Shown here in pieces: positions 43,931 through 55,852 of a stretch of DNA of 64,000 nt. The first letter of the stretch is position 1, and every line of letters begins with the position of its first letter. The notes under the pieces are model-generated. The model saw only the letters and a list, made by a program, of their open reading frames with translations, did not search any database and had not been told where the DNA came from. The position numbers and the translations under genes are program-made. The DNA comes from Coenobita brevimanus (Eukaryota; Arthropoda; Malacostraca; Decapoda; Coenobitidae): contig CM064632.1 in NCBI GenBank assembly GCA_032717465.1, forward strand, positions 30,199,926 through 30,263,925, read 5' to 3'.

Positions 43931-44589
43931 GTTGACTGGGTTTTGTTCGAAGTAGATTTCAGAATTTCGTAGCAATTTCATCATCTCGAATTTGGAGTTT
44001 ACATCTCGAGATCCTCGTGTGTGTTAATGAGGTAAAATGTTAATCCGTAGTGCTTCCTCTTTACCGATTTATTCAGCACATAGCACCCATATCCTCTTGT
44101 AATCTGTGTGCATATTACAACTCTCTTATTATACAATAGAATGTGTAAGTGTAACATGCTAAATAAATCGCCTAGGAGAGGGTGTCACGAAGCCATTCAT
44201 GACTATAAGAACAAGGTGACCGTGCTAACTGTGTCCTTGTTTATGTTGCAGTCATAGCCTTGCAACCCTGTCCGTCGCTGCGCCGTGGTTATAATAATTC
44301 CCGAAATAATCCTGTTTGGGGCTCAGTTTGGCTTTTTGGGGCGAGGTAGGTTTCAGCAATATGGTGTTGAATTTTGAGTCAAGCCACCAAAGCATCACCT
44401 ACTTGTATTACTTTCTCTTAAGCTTTACAAGTGTACGTAGGTCCGCTGTAGGGTTAACAGTGCCCAAGATAATTGTTTTGGTGCCTAGTGTTATTATTAT
44501 TATTATTATTATTGCAATATAGTGGGGAATTTTTAGAACAGCCACTCAAGTAACGCGTATTACTTTTCCATAAACTTTTCTCGTCGATT
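43931..44589. other. No gene recognised; short TTA run
   Basis: (TTA)n at about 44490-44512. The phrase GGTGTCACGAAGCCATTCAT near 44181 resembles GGTGTTACGAAGCCACCACT near 58387, so a dispersed repeat is present. Confidence 0.4.
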
Positions 44590-44800
44590 AAAGAAGCTCC
44601 CTAACACCTTTTCTTTAGCGATTTATTTGGTTTTTGCGCATTACTGTCCTTTTCTGCGTTATGTAAATTCTCCTAATATCACCTATCTTTACATAAATAA
44701 CGTGCAAAACGATATTAACCAGCCAGTATCCAAAAATAAATCTCTAAGGAAGAGGTGCTGGGGAGACTCCTTAATCGACGAGAATACGGACCCCTGTGTT
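44590..44800 (+). repeat. Dispersed repeat B, copy 2
   Basis: Shares CACCTTTTCTTTAGCGATTT, AGGTGCTGGGGAGACTCCTT and CGACGAGAATACGGACCCCT with 34870-35085. Confidence 0.55.
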
Positions 44801-44803
44801 GGT

Positions 44804-44804
<1 letters not shown>

Positions 44805-44860
<56 letters not shown>
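44805..44860. repeat. (CT)n microsatellite
   Basis: About 54 bp of CT. Confidence 0.9.
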
Positions 44861-44861
<1 letters not shown>

Positions 44862-45560
44862 GAAATCACTTCCTCTTCGTCTCATTTCGTTTCTTCCTCT
44901 TTCTTGCCTGAAATCCTCTCGTTTTTTGCCCTCTCTTCCTTTTTTCCTCTTCCCTCCTTCAATTTCTCCTTTTTCCCCTCAGCACGTCCCCAGATCCCTC
45001 CTTCCTCTCCCTTCCTTCCACTCCTTCCTGACACCCACTCATTCGTTTTCCCCAGTCTCTCTTCTTTCTCCACCTCCCTTCACTACACCCACTCCTTCGT
45101 GCCCTTCCATCTTCCCCTTCCCTCCACTCTTTTTTTTTCTTCCACTCACTCCTCCGTTCCCTCCGTCTCCCCCTTCCTTCCTTCCATCCACTTCTCCGTG
45201 TCCCTCCATCTCCCCCTTCCCTCCACCATCCTTCCTTCCATCCACTTCTCCGTGTCCCTCCATCTCCCCCTTCCCTCCACCATCCTTCCTTCTCTCCGTT
45301 CCTCCGTGTCCCTCCATCTCCCCCTTCCCTCCACCATCCTCCCTTCTCTCCACCATCCTTCCTTCCCTCCACCATCCTTCCTTCTCTCCATTCCTCCGTG
45401 TCTCTCCATCTCTCCCTTCCCTCCTCCAACCTTCCTTCTCTCCATTCCTCCGTGTCCCTCCATCTCTCCCTTCCCTCCTCCATCCTTCCTTCTCTCCATT
45501 CCTCCTTGTCCCTCCATCTCCTCCTTCCCTTCACCTTCACTCCTTCCTTCCACCTATGCC
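44861..45560. repeat. Pyrimidine tract containing a 54-bp minisatellite
   Basis: Almost pure C/T on the plus strand. From about 45145 to 45560 a 54-bp unit (CCGTGTCCCTCCATCTCCCC followed by CTTCCCTCCACCATCCTTCC) recurs at about 45198, 45252, 45306, 45396, 45450 and 45504. The Ser/Pro and Glu/Gly/Arg open frames are products of the repeat. Confidence 0.85.
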
Positions 45561-46150
45561 TACGCTTTCCCCCACCTCTCCTCCGTCCCTAACTAGGGCC
45601 GTAACGTTAAGAAAGATAAGTTAGGACCGGAGAAGGGAACACCACTGAAATGTTTACGCTCCAAGTTCGGCAACAAATTAGCAGAAATTAGACTGGGTTG
45701 GGTCGTTTCCTAGCCTGGTAGTTGAACTGTGAGAGCAGCTGCCGCGTCGTTAGCCACCTCAACAGCAGCTAGGCAGTTAGGGTAGGTGGGAAAGTAGCAG
45801 GCACAAAGGTAGGTAAACAGGAAGATGAGCAGAACGAGAATTGGAAGGGAGGTGGAATGTATTTGGGACAGGCAAGAATTAAGGTTAGCAGGGAAGAAGA
45901 TATTATTATTATTATTATTATTATAGGACAAAATATGAGCGCCAGTGAAGATCCTGTAAGAAATTTTATACCCCAAAGGATCCCGGTGTGGGCACAAATA
46001 GCCAAAAAATTAGTTACTAAGGAAAAATGCATTAATCCAAGTTTTAATCGCCTGAAGTCTTCCTGTAGCCACAACATCATTAGGAAGAATATTGAGGAGT
46101 ATAGTGATTGCCTCAGTAAAACACCTGGAGTACGTATTTTGCTGTATTAT

Positions 46151-46153
<3 letters not shown>
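45561..46153. other. No gene recognised; (ATT)n at 45902-45924
   Basis: Short ATT run and otherwise unremarkable DNA. Confidence 0.4.

Positions 46154-46199
<46 letters not shown>
46154..46199. repeat. (GA)n microsatellite
   Basis: About 44 bp of GA. Confidence 0.9.
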
Positions 46200-46202
<3 letters not shown>

Positions 46203-46565
46203 CGAATCATCGAAGTTTTATTAATATCTGGTCACATGGACAAAATGAAAGAATGGTGGAAGCTAAATATGGAAATAACGTTAAGCTCTTACGAAGAAAC
46301 GAAATAGAGTCAGGGAACCAACAGACGACGATGTTCAAGATGTAGAGTTAGCTCAGGCAATAGACACCTGATTCATTTAAAAACATGGCCCAAAAGCCTT
46401 AGGGTAGACTCAGCAGCAAGAAGCTCTACAAAAAAGCTCTATAAATGAATAATAAAGGGTTCCGAATAATAGCATCATTTAAATACATTTTTCTCACTTT
46501 TTGTAGAAGGCCAAACACTTCTGAAATATTAATGGTGCAATTGAGAAAAATGTGAATCGGATATG

Positions 46566-46569
<4 letters not shown>
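46200..46569. other. No gene recognised
   Basis: AT-rich DNA upstream of the TA run. Confidence 0.35.

Positions 46570-46597
<28 letters not shown>
46570..46597. repeat. (TA)n microsatellite at LINE 5' junction
   Basis: About 26 bp of TA, directly joined to the first recognisable LINE codons. Confidence 0.85.
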
Positions 46598-48562
46598 CAA
46601 AAGAAGAAAGCATACAATGAATGGATGAGAAATAGGGGCGTGGAAGAAGTTGAGAGGCAGAAGAGAGAGTTATATGTAGAGAGAAAGAGAGAGGTGAAAA
46701 GATTAGTAAGAGAGAGTAAGAAGAGAGTGGATGAGGAATTTGGAAGGAATTTGAGTGTAAAGTGGAGGGACTGTAAGAAAATGTTCTGGAAAGAGGTGAA
46801 AAGAGTAAGACAGGGTGGAAGTGAAGTTAGCAGGGGAGTGATAGATAAAAATGGTAGATTACTAGTGGAGAAGGGAGAAAAAGTGAGCAGATGGAGAGAA
46901 CACTTTAAGGTATTGTTGAACGTAGAGGATGGAAGTAATGCGAGTATAAGTGGCCGGGGAATGGCTGGGAGAAGGAGGGAGGTGAGAAGACAGGAAGAAA
47001 TCAGTAGGATAGAAGTTGTGGAAGCAATGAAGAAAGTTAAATCGGGGAAAGCCCCAGGAACTGATGGAGTGTGTGGTGAAATGCTGAAGCATGGGGGAGA
47101 GATAGTAGTAGAATGGATGTGGAAGATGTGCAGATTGGCCTGGGAGGAAGGTAGAGTCCCGGAGGATTGGAAGTCAAGTATAATTATTCCCTTGTACAGA
47201 GGAAAAGGGGAAAAAGAAGTGTGTGGTAATCATAGGGGCATTTGTCTTCTTAGTATAATAGGAAAAGTGTACGGTAGGATACTTATTGAGAGAGTTAGAG
47301 AAAGAACAGAGAAATTAGTTGGAGAAGAACAGGGAGGCTTTAGGAAGGGAAGAGGTTGTGTAGATCAGATATTCATTCTTAGATCTTTATTGGAAAAGTT
47401 TCTAGAGAAGGGAAAGAAGTTGTATGCAGCTTTCATGGATTTGGAGAAAGCATATGACAGGGTGGATAGACAAGGATTGTGGAAAGTGTTAAGAATATAT
47501 GGAGTAGATAGGAAGTTGTTGAATGCTGTGAGGAGTATGTACGATGGTGCGAAGGCTGCAGTGCGTGTGGATGGTGAACTAAGTGAATTTTTCTCTTTGA
47601 AAGTTGGTTTGAAACAGGGATGTGTCATGTCTCCATGGTTGTTCAGTCTGTACATGGATAGGGTAATAAAAGATGTACAAGGTAGGGTAGTGGATGTTGG
47701 AGTGGCCCTGGTGAGAGAGGATAGTGTTTGGAAACTCCCTGTACTGTTGTTTGCAGATGATACTGTGTTGTTGAGTGAAGACGAAGGGGAGCTGCAAGGC
47801 TTGGTGGATGAGTTTGGGAGAGTGTGTAAGAAACGGAATCTAAAGGTGAATGTAGGGAAGAGTAAAGTGATGGACTTTGAGAGAGGTGAAGTCATGAATA
47901 TACAGCGAGGTTGAATGGTGAGGAATTGGAAAATGTGAGTACGTTTAAGTATTTGGGTAGTGTGATGAGTAAGGATGGAGGTTTGGAGGGTGAAGTGCTT
48001 GAAAGGGTACAGCAGGGAAGAAAAGTTGCTGGTTCTTTGAAAGCAGTGATAAGAAACAGGGAAGTGAGCATGGAAGTGAAAAAGTTACTACATGACAGTA
48101 TTGTGATACCAACTCTAACGTATGGAAGTGAAGTTTGGACGTTGTTGGAAGGACACAAGTCTAGAGTGAGAGCAGTGGAAATGAGTTATTTAAGAGGAGC
48201 CTGTGGAGTCACATGGAGAGACATGCTGACGAATGAGGATATAAAGGAGCGTTGTGGTGTGGATGTGGATGTGATAGGAAGCGTTATGAGGAACACACTG
48301 AGGTGGTTCGGCCATGTGGAGAGGATGGAGGGTGAAAGACTGACGAAGAGAGTGTATGTGAATGAGGTGGAGGGGGGAAGAGGGAGGGGGAGGCCGAGGA
48401 TGAGATGGAGGGATGGGGTGGAGAGGTATATGAGAGAGAGGGGTGTGAGTTGGGAGCAGGGCAATGAAGTGGCGGGGGACAGGGCGACTTGGAGGCGATT
48501 TGTTTGTGGCCACCCCAAACGGGATTGAGGCATCTGGCAATATAGATAAATAGAAATCAAAG
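46598..48562 (+). pseudogene. RTE-like LINE: longest copy, near-complete RT
   Basis: Reads KKKAYNEWMRNRGVEEVERQ, then a basic linker, then RT: VKSGKAPGTDGVCGEMLKHG, EDWKSSIIIPLYRGKGEKEV, GNHRGICLLSIIGKVYGRIL, QGGFRKGRGCVDQIFILRSL, FMDLEKAYDRVDRQGLWKVL, GLKQGCVMSPWLFS and LLFADDTVLLSEDEGELQGL. A one-base deletion near 47893 (GTCATGAATA where the 35-kb copy has one base more) causes a stop at 47912. The frame resumes from 47911 as EELENVSTFKYLGSVMSKDG and runs to GHPKRD-stop at 48528. The 3' UTR is about 20 bp before a degenerate GATA tail. The endonuclease domain is missing (5' truncation at a TA microsatellite). RT would copy the element RNA into DNA at the target site; this copy is inactive. 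It is the best template for the family in this window. Confidence 0.93.
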
Positions 48563-50215
48563 GTAACACCCATCAGCCGAAATGAAGTTACAGCCAGCAT
48601 CAAAAGTCATATCCCCGTTCCCTCCATTTTTCTCCACGCAGTGTGAAAATTGGTCTTGGAACTCCACAGCAGGCGACATTGATGACAATCATCTGTGGCC
48701 AGAAAAGTCATCAGTGTCGCCTGCCTCTCATTACCCGCACTTATTTCCGAAATCCTGAGAGATAAGCTGGAGATGACGATAGGACTTTTGATGCCGACTG
48801 TACATTAATTGATTATACTGTGATTAATTACAGTTTCTAAATACAAAGAAAATTACTGAATAATACTTTACGTTGTTGCAGAGTTTAACTTCATTCCCTA
48901 CTAATAACACCAAGTAATAAGGTAATTTGTAATATTTCATCCCTCATAGTATTGGCGACCTAAATTCTCTCACCACACTAAGAAATGGGAGCATACAAAG
49001 ACACATCATCAGTATACGCCACAATTTTGGATGAAACTCTGCATTATGTATTACTAGTAAAAAAAGATGAAGGGCAAAGACACATGTACACTACCCTGTT
49101 CTACACCAGATTTACCTGTATTAAAGAAACTAACAGTACCATCAACTATCACGCTGCTATGTGGTTGGTAAAATAACAGAAAATACATCACCTCTCCCAG
49201 TGGAACTCAGATGAATAATAATGCCCTAAAATTAACTAATTCAGATGCAGAACTAAAAGCAAGGAAAACTCATCTCGACTCATGTCCCTCGTCTCCTGAA
49301 GCTTGTAGATCATGAGTGAGAACAGGAAAAGCACAACAAGCCCTTCTTATATCGAAATTGGATTGGTGGCAGCAAATTAGATATTATTAGTAAAAGCTGA
49401 GAGCCACCCGGATAGCAAACACCCAAACCCCTATGGTAACGCTTGAGTAATAGAGTTAAATGTATACTATTATTATCATCATCATCATTATTAATATTAT
49501 TATTATTATTGTCGTCGTCGTCGTTGTTGTTTATGTTGTTGTTGTTCCTGTTGGCAATTGATACCTTTCGAATAGGAGCTACAGAAGTACACCTCTATAC
49601 TGGGAAAATGCCTTGACGGATTAAACTTTTGAAATCAGTAGCGAGCTTGGTGCATACAGGTTGCTAGTTCATAAAAAAAAGAAAAAAGACAAAAATAGGA
49701 TTAGTCCCAACAAATGATTTCATATGATACAAAATATTTTCAAACTCAGTAGATCTAAGTGCAAAGGATGTACACTTAGATCTAGGAACGCAAAAATGAG
49801 GCGGTGCAACATCTAGATCACTCTGCCTTTACTCAGATAAGGAAGCCAGGAGTTGTGCTGTCTTACAGGAGTCACATGTAAGCAAATCGTCTGGTTTACA
49901 CAGTGGAGGAGGAGTTATCATTACCGAACAAATTCTTTTCCTGAATACTCTACCATTTGTGTGGCTGAATAACACCAGTCAAAGGTCTTTAAATAATTAT
50001 TGCACCCAGCCTCAGCAGTCTATATATATCCTACAATCCTCTGAACGCAATCGTAACATATGGTCATTCTCCCAGCAACTTCTCACAGGGAAATGAGTTC
50101 ATCAGCGAAATGCAGTCTGCTTCTGCCGCAGAGCTTTCCTACAGTTTTCATTACATCAGGCTTTGTCGTTTTGCCTGATAATTATAATATTGGTTGAGAC
50201 TCTCCTGTTACAGAT
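48563..50215. other. No gene recognised
   Basis: About 1.65 kb of unique-looking DNA with a mixed ATT/GTC/GTT trinucleotide patch at 49470-49545. The short open frame at 48985-49176 has no recognisable features. Confidence 0.45.
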
Positions 50216-50220
50216 ATCTG

Positions 50221-50222
50221 AT

Positions 50223-50254
<32 letters not shown>

Positions 50255-50538
50255 TAGTAGTAGTAGTAGTAGTAATAATAATAATAGTAGTAGTAGTAGC
50301 AGCAGCAGCAATAGTAGTAGTAGTAGTAGTAATAATAATAATAGTAGTAGTAGTAGCAACAGCAGCAGTAGTAGTAGTAGTAGTGGTGGTGGTGGTGGTA
50401 GTGGTAGTAGTAGTAGTAGTAGTAGTTGTAGTTGTAGTAGTAGTAGTAGTAGTAGTAGTTGTAGTAGCAGTAGTAGTAGTAGTAGTAGTAGCAGTAGTAA
50501 TAAAAGTAATTGTATAAGATTAGTAGGTAGAGTGACAA

Positions 50539-50572
<34 letters not shown>

Positions 50573-50640
50573 TTATTATTATTATTATTATATTTATTGT
50601 AGTGGTAGTTGTTGTAGTAGTAATGGTGATGGTGATGACG
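50221..50640. repeat. Compound (AGC)n/(AGT)n/(AAT)n/(GGT)n array
   Basis: Trinucleotide blocks AGC, AGT and AAT alternate twice in the same order, then GGT and AGT, with (ATT)n at 50541-50590. Poly-Ser, poly-Val and poly-Leu frames are artefacts. Confidence 0.92.
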
Positions 50641-50924
50641 GTAATAGGGAAAGCGTTATGCAGCCACGTGCAATAAGCCGGAAAGGTCATGGGTGAAGAG
50701 GTAGGTAGGTAGGAAGGTATTGTGCGGTACTTGGGTAGTGAGGTAGGTGAGGATGTAGGTGGGTGAACCGGTAGGCAGACAAGGAGGTAGGGATGGAGTG
50801 GAAGGTACACAGACGGAACGAGAAAGACAGGGAGAAAGGGAGATTGTTGGACAGGAAAGTTTTATGGTCAGTCCCATTACCATCTCTACAGTATTAATTT
50901 TACACTTAGATTAGCACTATAATG
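50641..50924. repeat. GGTAGGTAGGTAGG-type low-complexity DNA
   Basis: GGTA/GGTG tetranucleotide-like sequence at 50698-50800, otherwise mixed. Confidence 0.6.
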
Positions 50925-51050
50925 TTGGACTAGTCACGAAGAAGAGTACGGAGAGAATGTAGAGCCGTAATATTATCTTAGTCCAGCATCGAGCGACGTG
51001 AAATAAGCAACTAAAGGACGAAAATCTCAGCCAGGTTATGTGGACGAATT
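50925..51050 (-). repeat. Dispersed repeat A, copy 3
   Basis: On the plus strand GACTAGTCACGAAGAAGAGT, GAATGTAGAGCCGTAA, GTGAAATAAGCAACTAAAGG, ACGAAAATCTCAGCCAGGTT corresponds to the inverted form of the repeat at 34248 and matches 56185-56290 directly. Confidence 0.65.
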
Positions 51051-51059
51051 GTAGTGCCA

Positions 51060-51212
51060 GCATCATCATTTTCATCATCATCATCATCATCATTATCATG
51101 ATCATCATCATCATGATCATCATCATTATCATGATCATCATCATCATCATGATCGTCATGATGATCATGATCATCATCATCATCATGATCATCATCATCA
51201 TCATCATGATCG

Positions 51213-51273
<61 letters not shown>

Positions 51274-51390
51274 GATGTCATCATCATCATCATCATCATC
51301 ATCATGATGTCATCATCATCATCATCATCATCATGATGTCATCATCATCATCATCATCATCATGATGTCATCATCATCATCATCATGATG

Positions 51391-51421
<31 letters not shown>

Positions 51422-51505
51422 GATGTCATCATCATCATCATCATCATCATCATGATCGTCATCATCATCATCATCATCATCATCATGATCGTCATCATCA
51501 TTATT

Positions 51506-51536
<31 letters not shown>

Positions 51537-51554
51537 CCATCATCATCATGATCG

Positions 51555-51588
<34 letters not shown>

Positions 51589-51617
51589 GATCGTCATCAT
51601 CATCATCATCATGATCG

Positions 51618-51651
<34 letters not shown>

Positions 51652-51680
51652 GATCGTCATCATCATCATCATCATGATCG

Positions 51681-51727
<47 letters not shown>

Positions 51728-51742
51728 GTCATCATCATTATT

Positions 51743-51777
<35 letters not shown>

Positions 51778-51782
51778 GATCG

Positions 51783-51814
<32 letters not shown>

Positions 51815-52025
51815 GCCTTCATCAGCATCATCGTCATCATCATCATCGTCAGCAGCAGCAACAGCAGCATCGTCATGATCATCATCAACAACATCGTAAT
51901 CCCTCATTCAGTTTCATCCATCATCATCATCTTCATCATCATCATCATCATCATCATTACCATTATATATCATAATCATCATCATCATCATCTTCGTCAG
52001 TATCATCGTCATCATCACCGACATC

Positions 52026-52027
<2 letters not shown>
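51060..52027. repeat. ~1-kb (ATC)n array with palindromic variants
   Basis: Long CAT/ATC trinucleotide runs broken at intervals by CATGATGTCATC (51273-51430) and CATGATCGTCATC (51455-51790), which create short palindromes. The frames are poly-Asp, poly-Met, poly-Ile, poly-His and poly-Ser and have no biological meaning as proteins. Confidence 0.95.

Positions 52028-52073
<46 letters not shown>
52028..52073. repeat. (GA)n microsatellite
   Basis: About 44 bp of GA after the ATC array. Confidence 0.9.
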
Positions 52074-52079
52074 AAGGCG

Positions 52080-52387
52080 ATAGGAAAACAGATAAGGCAG
52101 ACTGAAGTCAGATAGGCTAGATAAGAGAGAGCTAGGCAGGCAGGCAGGACAAGAGGGAGAGGAAGGTAGGCAAAATGAGTGAGGCAGGCAGGCTAGTAGG
52201 CAGGATCAGCACGAAGGTAGGATTTGAGTGAGGTATGCAGGCAGAACTAGAGGAAAGCAGGCAGAGAGGAGAAGATGGAGGCAGGTGGAGAGGCAGGCAG
52301 GCGCTGGGAACAAGAAGGCAGGCAGACACCCAGACAAAATGAGGAGGAGGCAGAGAGGTATGGGAAGAGACAGACATTGAAGCACAG

Positions 52388-52390
<3 letters not shown>
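52080..52390. repeat. AGGC-rich minisatellite
   Basis: GGCAGGCAGGCAGG and GAGGCAGGCAGGC-type imperfect repeats. A similar block lies beyond the LINE at 55150-55480, so the LINE at 52391-55115 appears to interrupt one AGGC-rich tract. Confidence 0.75.
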
Positions 52391-52421
<31 letters not shown>

Positions 52422-55115
52422 GTTTATTTCCACAAACCGTGGTTATTCATATAACAAGTTATATATACAATTACAGTACAAAGCGTTGATCTGAAGATTA
52501 TACCCTGTAGATATAAATGTTAGGGAGTATAATATAAAGGTATATAATTGTACAATTATCAATATACTAAATGTCATTATATTTTCTATTTCAGATTGTT
52601 GTGTTTGTGAATTATTACATAATATTATACATCATATTTTACTGGTTTATTATTGTTTAGCATTATACAGTAAGATTATTGAGGGCTGTTTAGTAAGTGA
52701 CTTTTAAGTCTAACTCTGAAAGTGTTTAAACTATGAGATTCCTTGACATTTTCTGGGAGATGGTTCCATATCTTTGGCCCTGTTACTGCTAAGGATCTTG
52801 CACCTGAGTCGGTATTAACCTTAGGAACGTACAGATTACTTTTTTGTCTAGTGATACTTTGTGTCATATTGTGTACCGATGGAAAAGAAAGGAAATAGTC
52901 AGGGTAGAAATTAGCTAGATATTTGAAGACTGTGACAGCTGTGTCAAACTTTATGTTGTTTTGAGTGTTTAGCCATTTCAGTTCTTTTAAAATTGGAGTG
53001 ACATGGTCATATTTCCTTGCTTTTCCATCAACAACTTTAGCAGCAAAATTTTGTAGTTTCTGCACACGTGAAAGTTGAGATTTCCCTGCAGTGCCCCATA
53101 TTACATTGCCGTAGTTTAGGATACTTCGGGCCAGTGCCTGCACTATGATTTTTCGAGTTTTTTCTGTCAAAGCTATCTTTTATCCTGTTAATATATATTA
53201 ATATGCCCATTACTTTTTTGTTAAGTTCATTTACGTGCTTATCAAAGGTCATGTAGCAATCCATATATATACCTAAGTTTTTTACATAGGTGCTGGGTTG
53301 AACTGCTGTGTCTCCAAATTGAACAGTAGTGTTAGGTGGTATTAGTGAGATCATTTGCCTGGTCCCTAAAAAGATACGTTGTGTTTTATTGGTATTCAGA
53401 AGAAGACCGTTTTTAAGAAAATATTCCATGGCCATACTCAAGGTTTCCTCTGCTTTGTGCAATATATCCTGAAGAGAATCTAGTTTGCCACTGTGAAGAA
53501 ACTGAGTGTCATCAGCATATTGCACTAAAATACAATCGTTAAGATATTCTGAGAGATCGTTCTCATATATATTGAATAGTATAGGGCCATGAATTGAGCC
53601 TTGGGGTGACATTTGATTTGGGGGATATGGTGTTTTGGATGCGAACAGACTGTGTTCTATTACTGAGGTAGCTGTCAAACCAGCAGTTATCGACATTGAC
53701 TTTACTGAGTTTATTGAGAAGAATGGGATGGCTGACACTATCGAAGGCCTTTGATAAATCACAGAGGGTTAAAAGTGATATGTGTTTATTATCCATATTT
53801 TGGTAGATATTATCAGTGATAACTGTGAGTGCTGTATTTGTGGATAGTTTAGGACGGAAGCCATGTTGAGTTTGTGAGAGAAGTTTGTTTGACTCAAGAA
53901 ATGTTATTAGTTGAGATGAGACGATTTTTTTCGATAATTTTGGAAAAAACAGGTAGCAGTGAAATTGGTCGGTAATTGCTCAAGGCCTGAGCAATTACCG
54001 ACTACAGCATTCTTCCAAGCATTAGGGAATACGCCCGTAACAATTGAAGAAGTTATTACATGGGTTAAATAAAATGCGAGTATGAAGAGGGAATCCTTAA
54101 TAAAACGAAGTGAAATATTGTCTGAGCCATAAGATTTAGTATTTTGTTAATGTTTAATTGTTAATATTACAGTGTTAACATCAACAGTTTCTGGTCGGAA
54201 TTGTCATGCTGAGTGCACCACTACCAGTGACAAGTCTTTCAGATGGAGGATTTATGGTGTTACTTGCTTGCAAGGAGACCTGGGTATTTTCAAAAGTTCT
54301 TTTACCTACGTTTGCGAAAAACTTATTAAATTCTTCGGCTTTACTTTGTGGATCATCAAAATAGCTATTGCTGGAGTTTTTATTGTTGGGTATTATATTT
54401 TGGACTATTTTCCATGTTGCAGGAGTATTACCTCTTGAGTTTGAGAGTTCTTTGTGATAATATTGGTTTTTAGCTTGATTAATAAGTGATTTGGCTCTTT
54501 TCTTTAAATCCCCGTAACTTTCCTGTAATGACATGTTGGACCTGTTAAGTTTTAATTGGTTCCGTGTGTGATCCCGTGTTTTTATTATTTCTCGAATTTC
54601 ATCAGTAATCCAAGGGGCAGGAGGACGTTTTATTTCTCTGGTAACAAGGGAGGCACGTTTGTCTAAACTTTTGGTGAGCACTGAGGTTAACATATCAGCC
54701 TGTTCATTTACATTGTCAGTATCCAGAACAGTATTTAAGTTATTTGTTTCATTTAGTACGTGGGAACATAGTACATCATTGCTCTAGGTTATCAGGTCAC
54801 CGAAAGTTTTAATAGTAGGTGGAGGTTTAGGCTTACTTATATTTGCGGTTAAGGTTATGAGGTCGTGATCACTTATGATGTGTGGGACAACATCACTATG
54901 AGATATTTTCTCAGGATTGTTAGTTATAATTATGTCAAGGAGAGTAGCAGATGTAGGAGTGATTCCTGTAGGCTTATTAACTACTTGTGTCAGTTTATTA
55001 TTGGATATTATATGGGATAATTTGCTATTATGGGAGAGAAGATTGTCATTTAGGTCTCCTAAGACAAATATAGTTTTCTTGAGAATTAAAGCAGATCTTA
55101 GCACCTCGTTAATAT
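52391..55115 (-). pseudogene. CR1/L2-like LINE with EN and RT domains, decayed
   Basis: Minus-strand order: an endonuclease remnant (IFVLGDLNDNLL, NKPTGITPTSATLLDIIITN, then SDHDL; 55100-54790), a linker (PPAPWITDEIREIIKTRDHT, FFANVGKRT; 54693-54181), RT (CDLSKAFDSVSHPILLNKLS at 53730-53790, GPILFNIYENDLSE, LVQYADDTQFLHSGKLDSL near 53500), and a C-terminal part (LARSILNYGNVIWGTAG, FAAKVVDGKARKY, WNHLPENVKE; 53130-52700). YADD holds the catalytic Asp pair. It ends in (TTA)n on the minus strand (52391-52420). Breaks: a stop at 54786, loss of frame near 54180, a hairpin replacing RT sequence at 53968-54002, and a shift near 53170-53040. The 5' end is missing inside the endonuclease. Clade placement (CR1/L2/Daphne-like) is from motif style. 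Confidence 0.9.
53968..54002. other. Perfect 15-bp hairpin inside the CR1-like LINE
   Basis: GTCGGTAATTGCTCA, a 5-nt spacer AGGCC, and the exact reverse complement TGAGCAATTACCGAC. It lies where the RT frame should contain the NYRPIS block: one arm encodes part of it and the other replaces sequence upstream of it. Confidence 0.9.
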
Positions 55116-55149
55116 AGGAAAAATAAGAAGTAGACAAAGGTATGGGAAT

Positions 55150-55480
55150 AGAAATCTGGACAAAAAGAAGGAAGGCAGGCAGGAAGGAAGGCAGAATGAG
55201 GAAGAAATAAACATAGGTTTGGAGAGAGGCAGGCAGAATGAGAAAGGGGTAGGTAGCGGTACACGAGAGGGAGAAATTACCAAAAGAAGGCAGGCCTGCA
55301 GGAAGACAGGCAGGCAGGTAGGTGACGGCGGTGGTGGTGATGGACAGGTATTGATGTAGGCTGGTGAGTGAGGCATAGGGGAGGTAGTGGGTAAGGCGGA
55401 GTGGAGGCAGTAGGCAGAGGAGAGGCAGGGGGGAGGCAGAGAGTGTGTCAGAGGGGAGGCAGCGAGAGAGGTGACGAAAG
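55150..55480. repeat. AGGC-rich minisatellite, right block
   Basis: GGCAGGCAGGAAGGAAGGCAG and GAGGCAG-type repeats, the counterpart of 52080-52390. Confidence 0.75.
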
Positions 55481-55531
55481 CGGGAGATAACTAGAGGGAG
55501 AAGTATTGAGACGTTATTTAAAGACGTGACG

Positions 55532-55532
<1 letters not shown>

Positions 55533-55583
<51 letters not shown>
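55533..55583. repeat. (GA)n microsatellite
   Basis: About 50 bp of GA. Confidence 0.9.
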
Positions 55584-55587
<4 letters not shown>

Positions 55588-55742
55588 TCTGCCCAAAACA
55601 CACAAACCATATCCTTTTTTTAAGACGGTCTGATCATTAAAGACAACCAACTTCAAGAGCAGTATAGTCCAGCAGAAAAATGTCCTTCCTCTGGGCCTTT
55701 CTGCAACCAGCCGTACTGGAAAATAGGTAGAAGCAGTACCTT

Positions 55743-55852
55743 AACGAATTAAATGCCATTACACGAATTAAATGCCCTTACACGAATTAAATGCCCATAC
55801 ACGAATTAAATGCCCTTACACGAATTAAATGCCCTTACACGAATGAACTGTC
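55743..55852. repeat. 19-bp tandem repeat, about 6 copies
   Basis: Unit ACGAATTAAATGCCCTTAC, with ATTAC, CTTAC or CATAC variants at the end. Confidence 0.9.

Noticed and set aside
44755..45624. Ser/Pro-rich and Glu/Gly/Arg-rich open frames
   Set aside because: They arise from a 54-bp pyrimidine minisatellite.
51383..51907. Poly-aspartate, poly-methionine and poly-isoleucine proteins
   Set aside because: Pure consequence of the (ATC)n array read in different frames.
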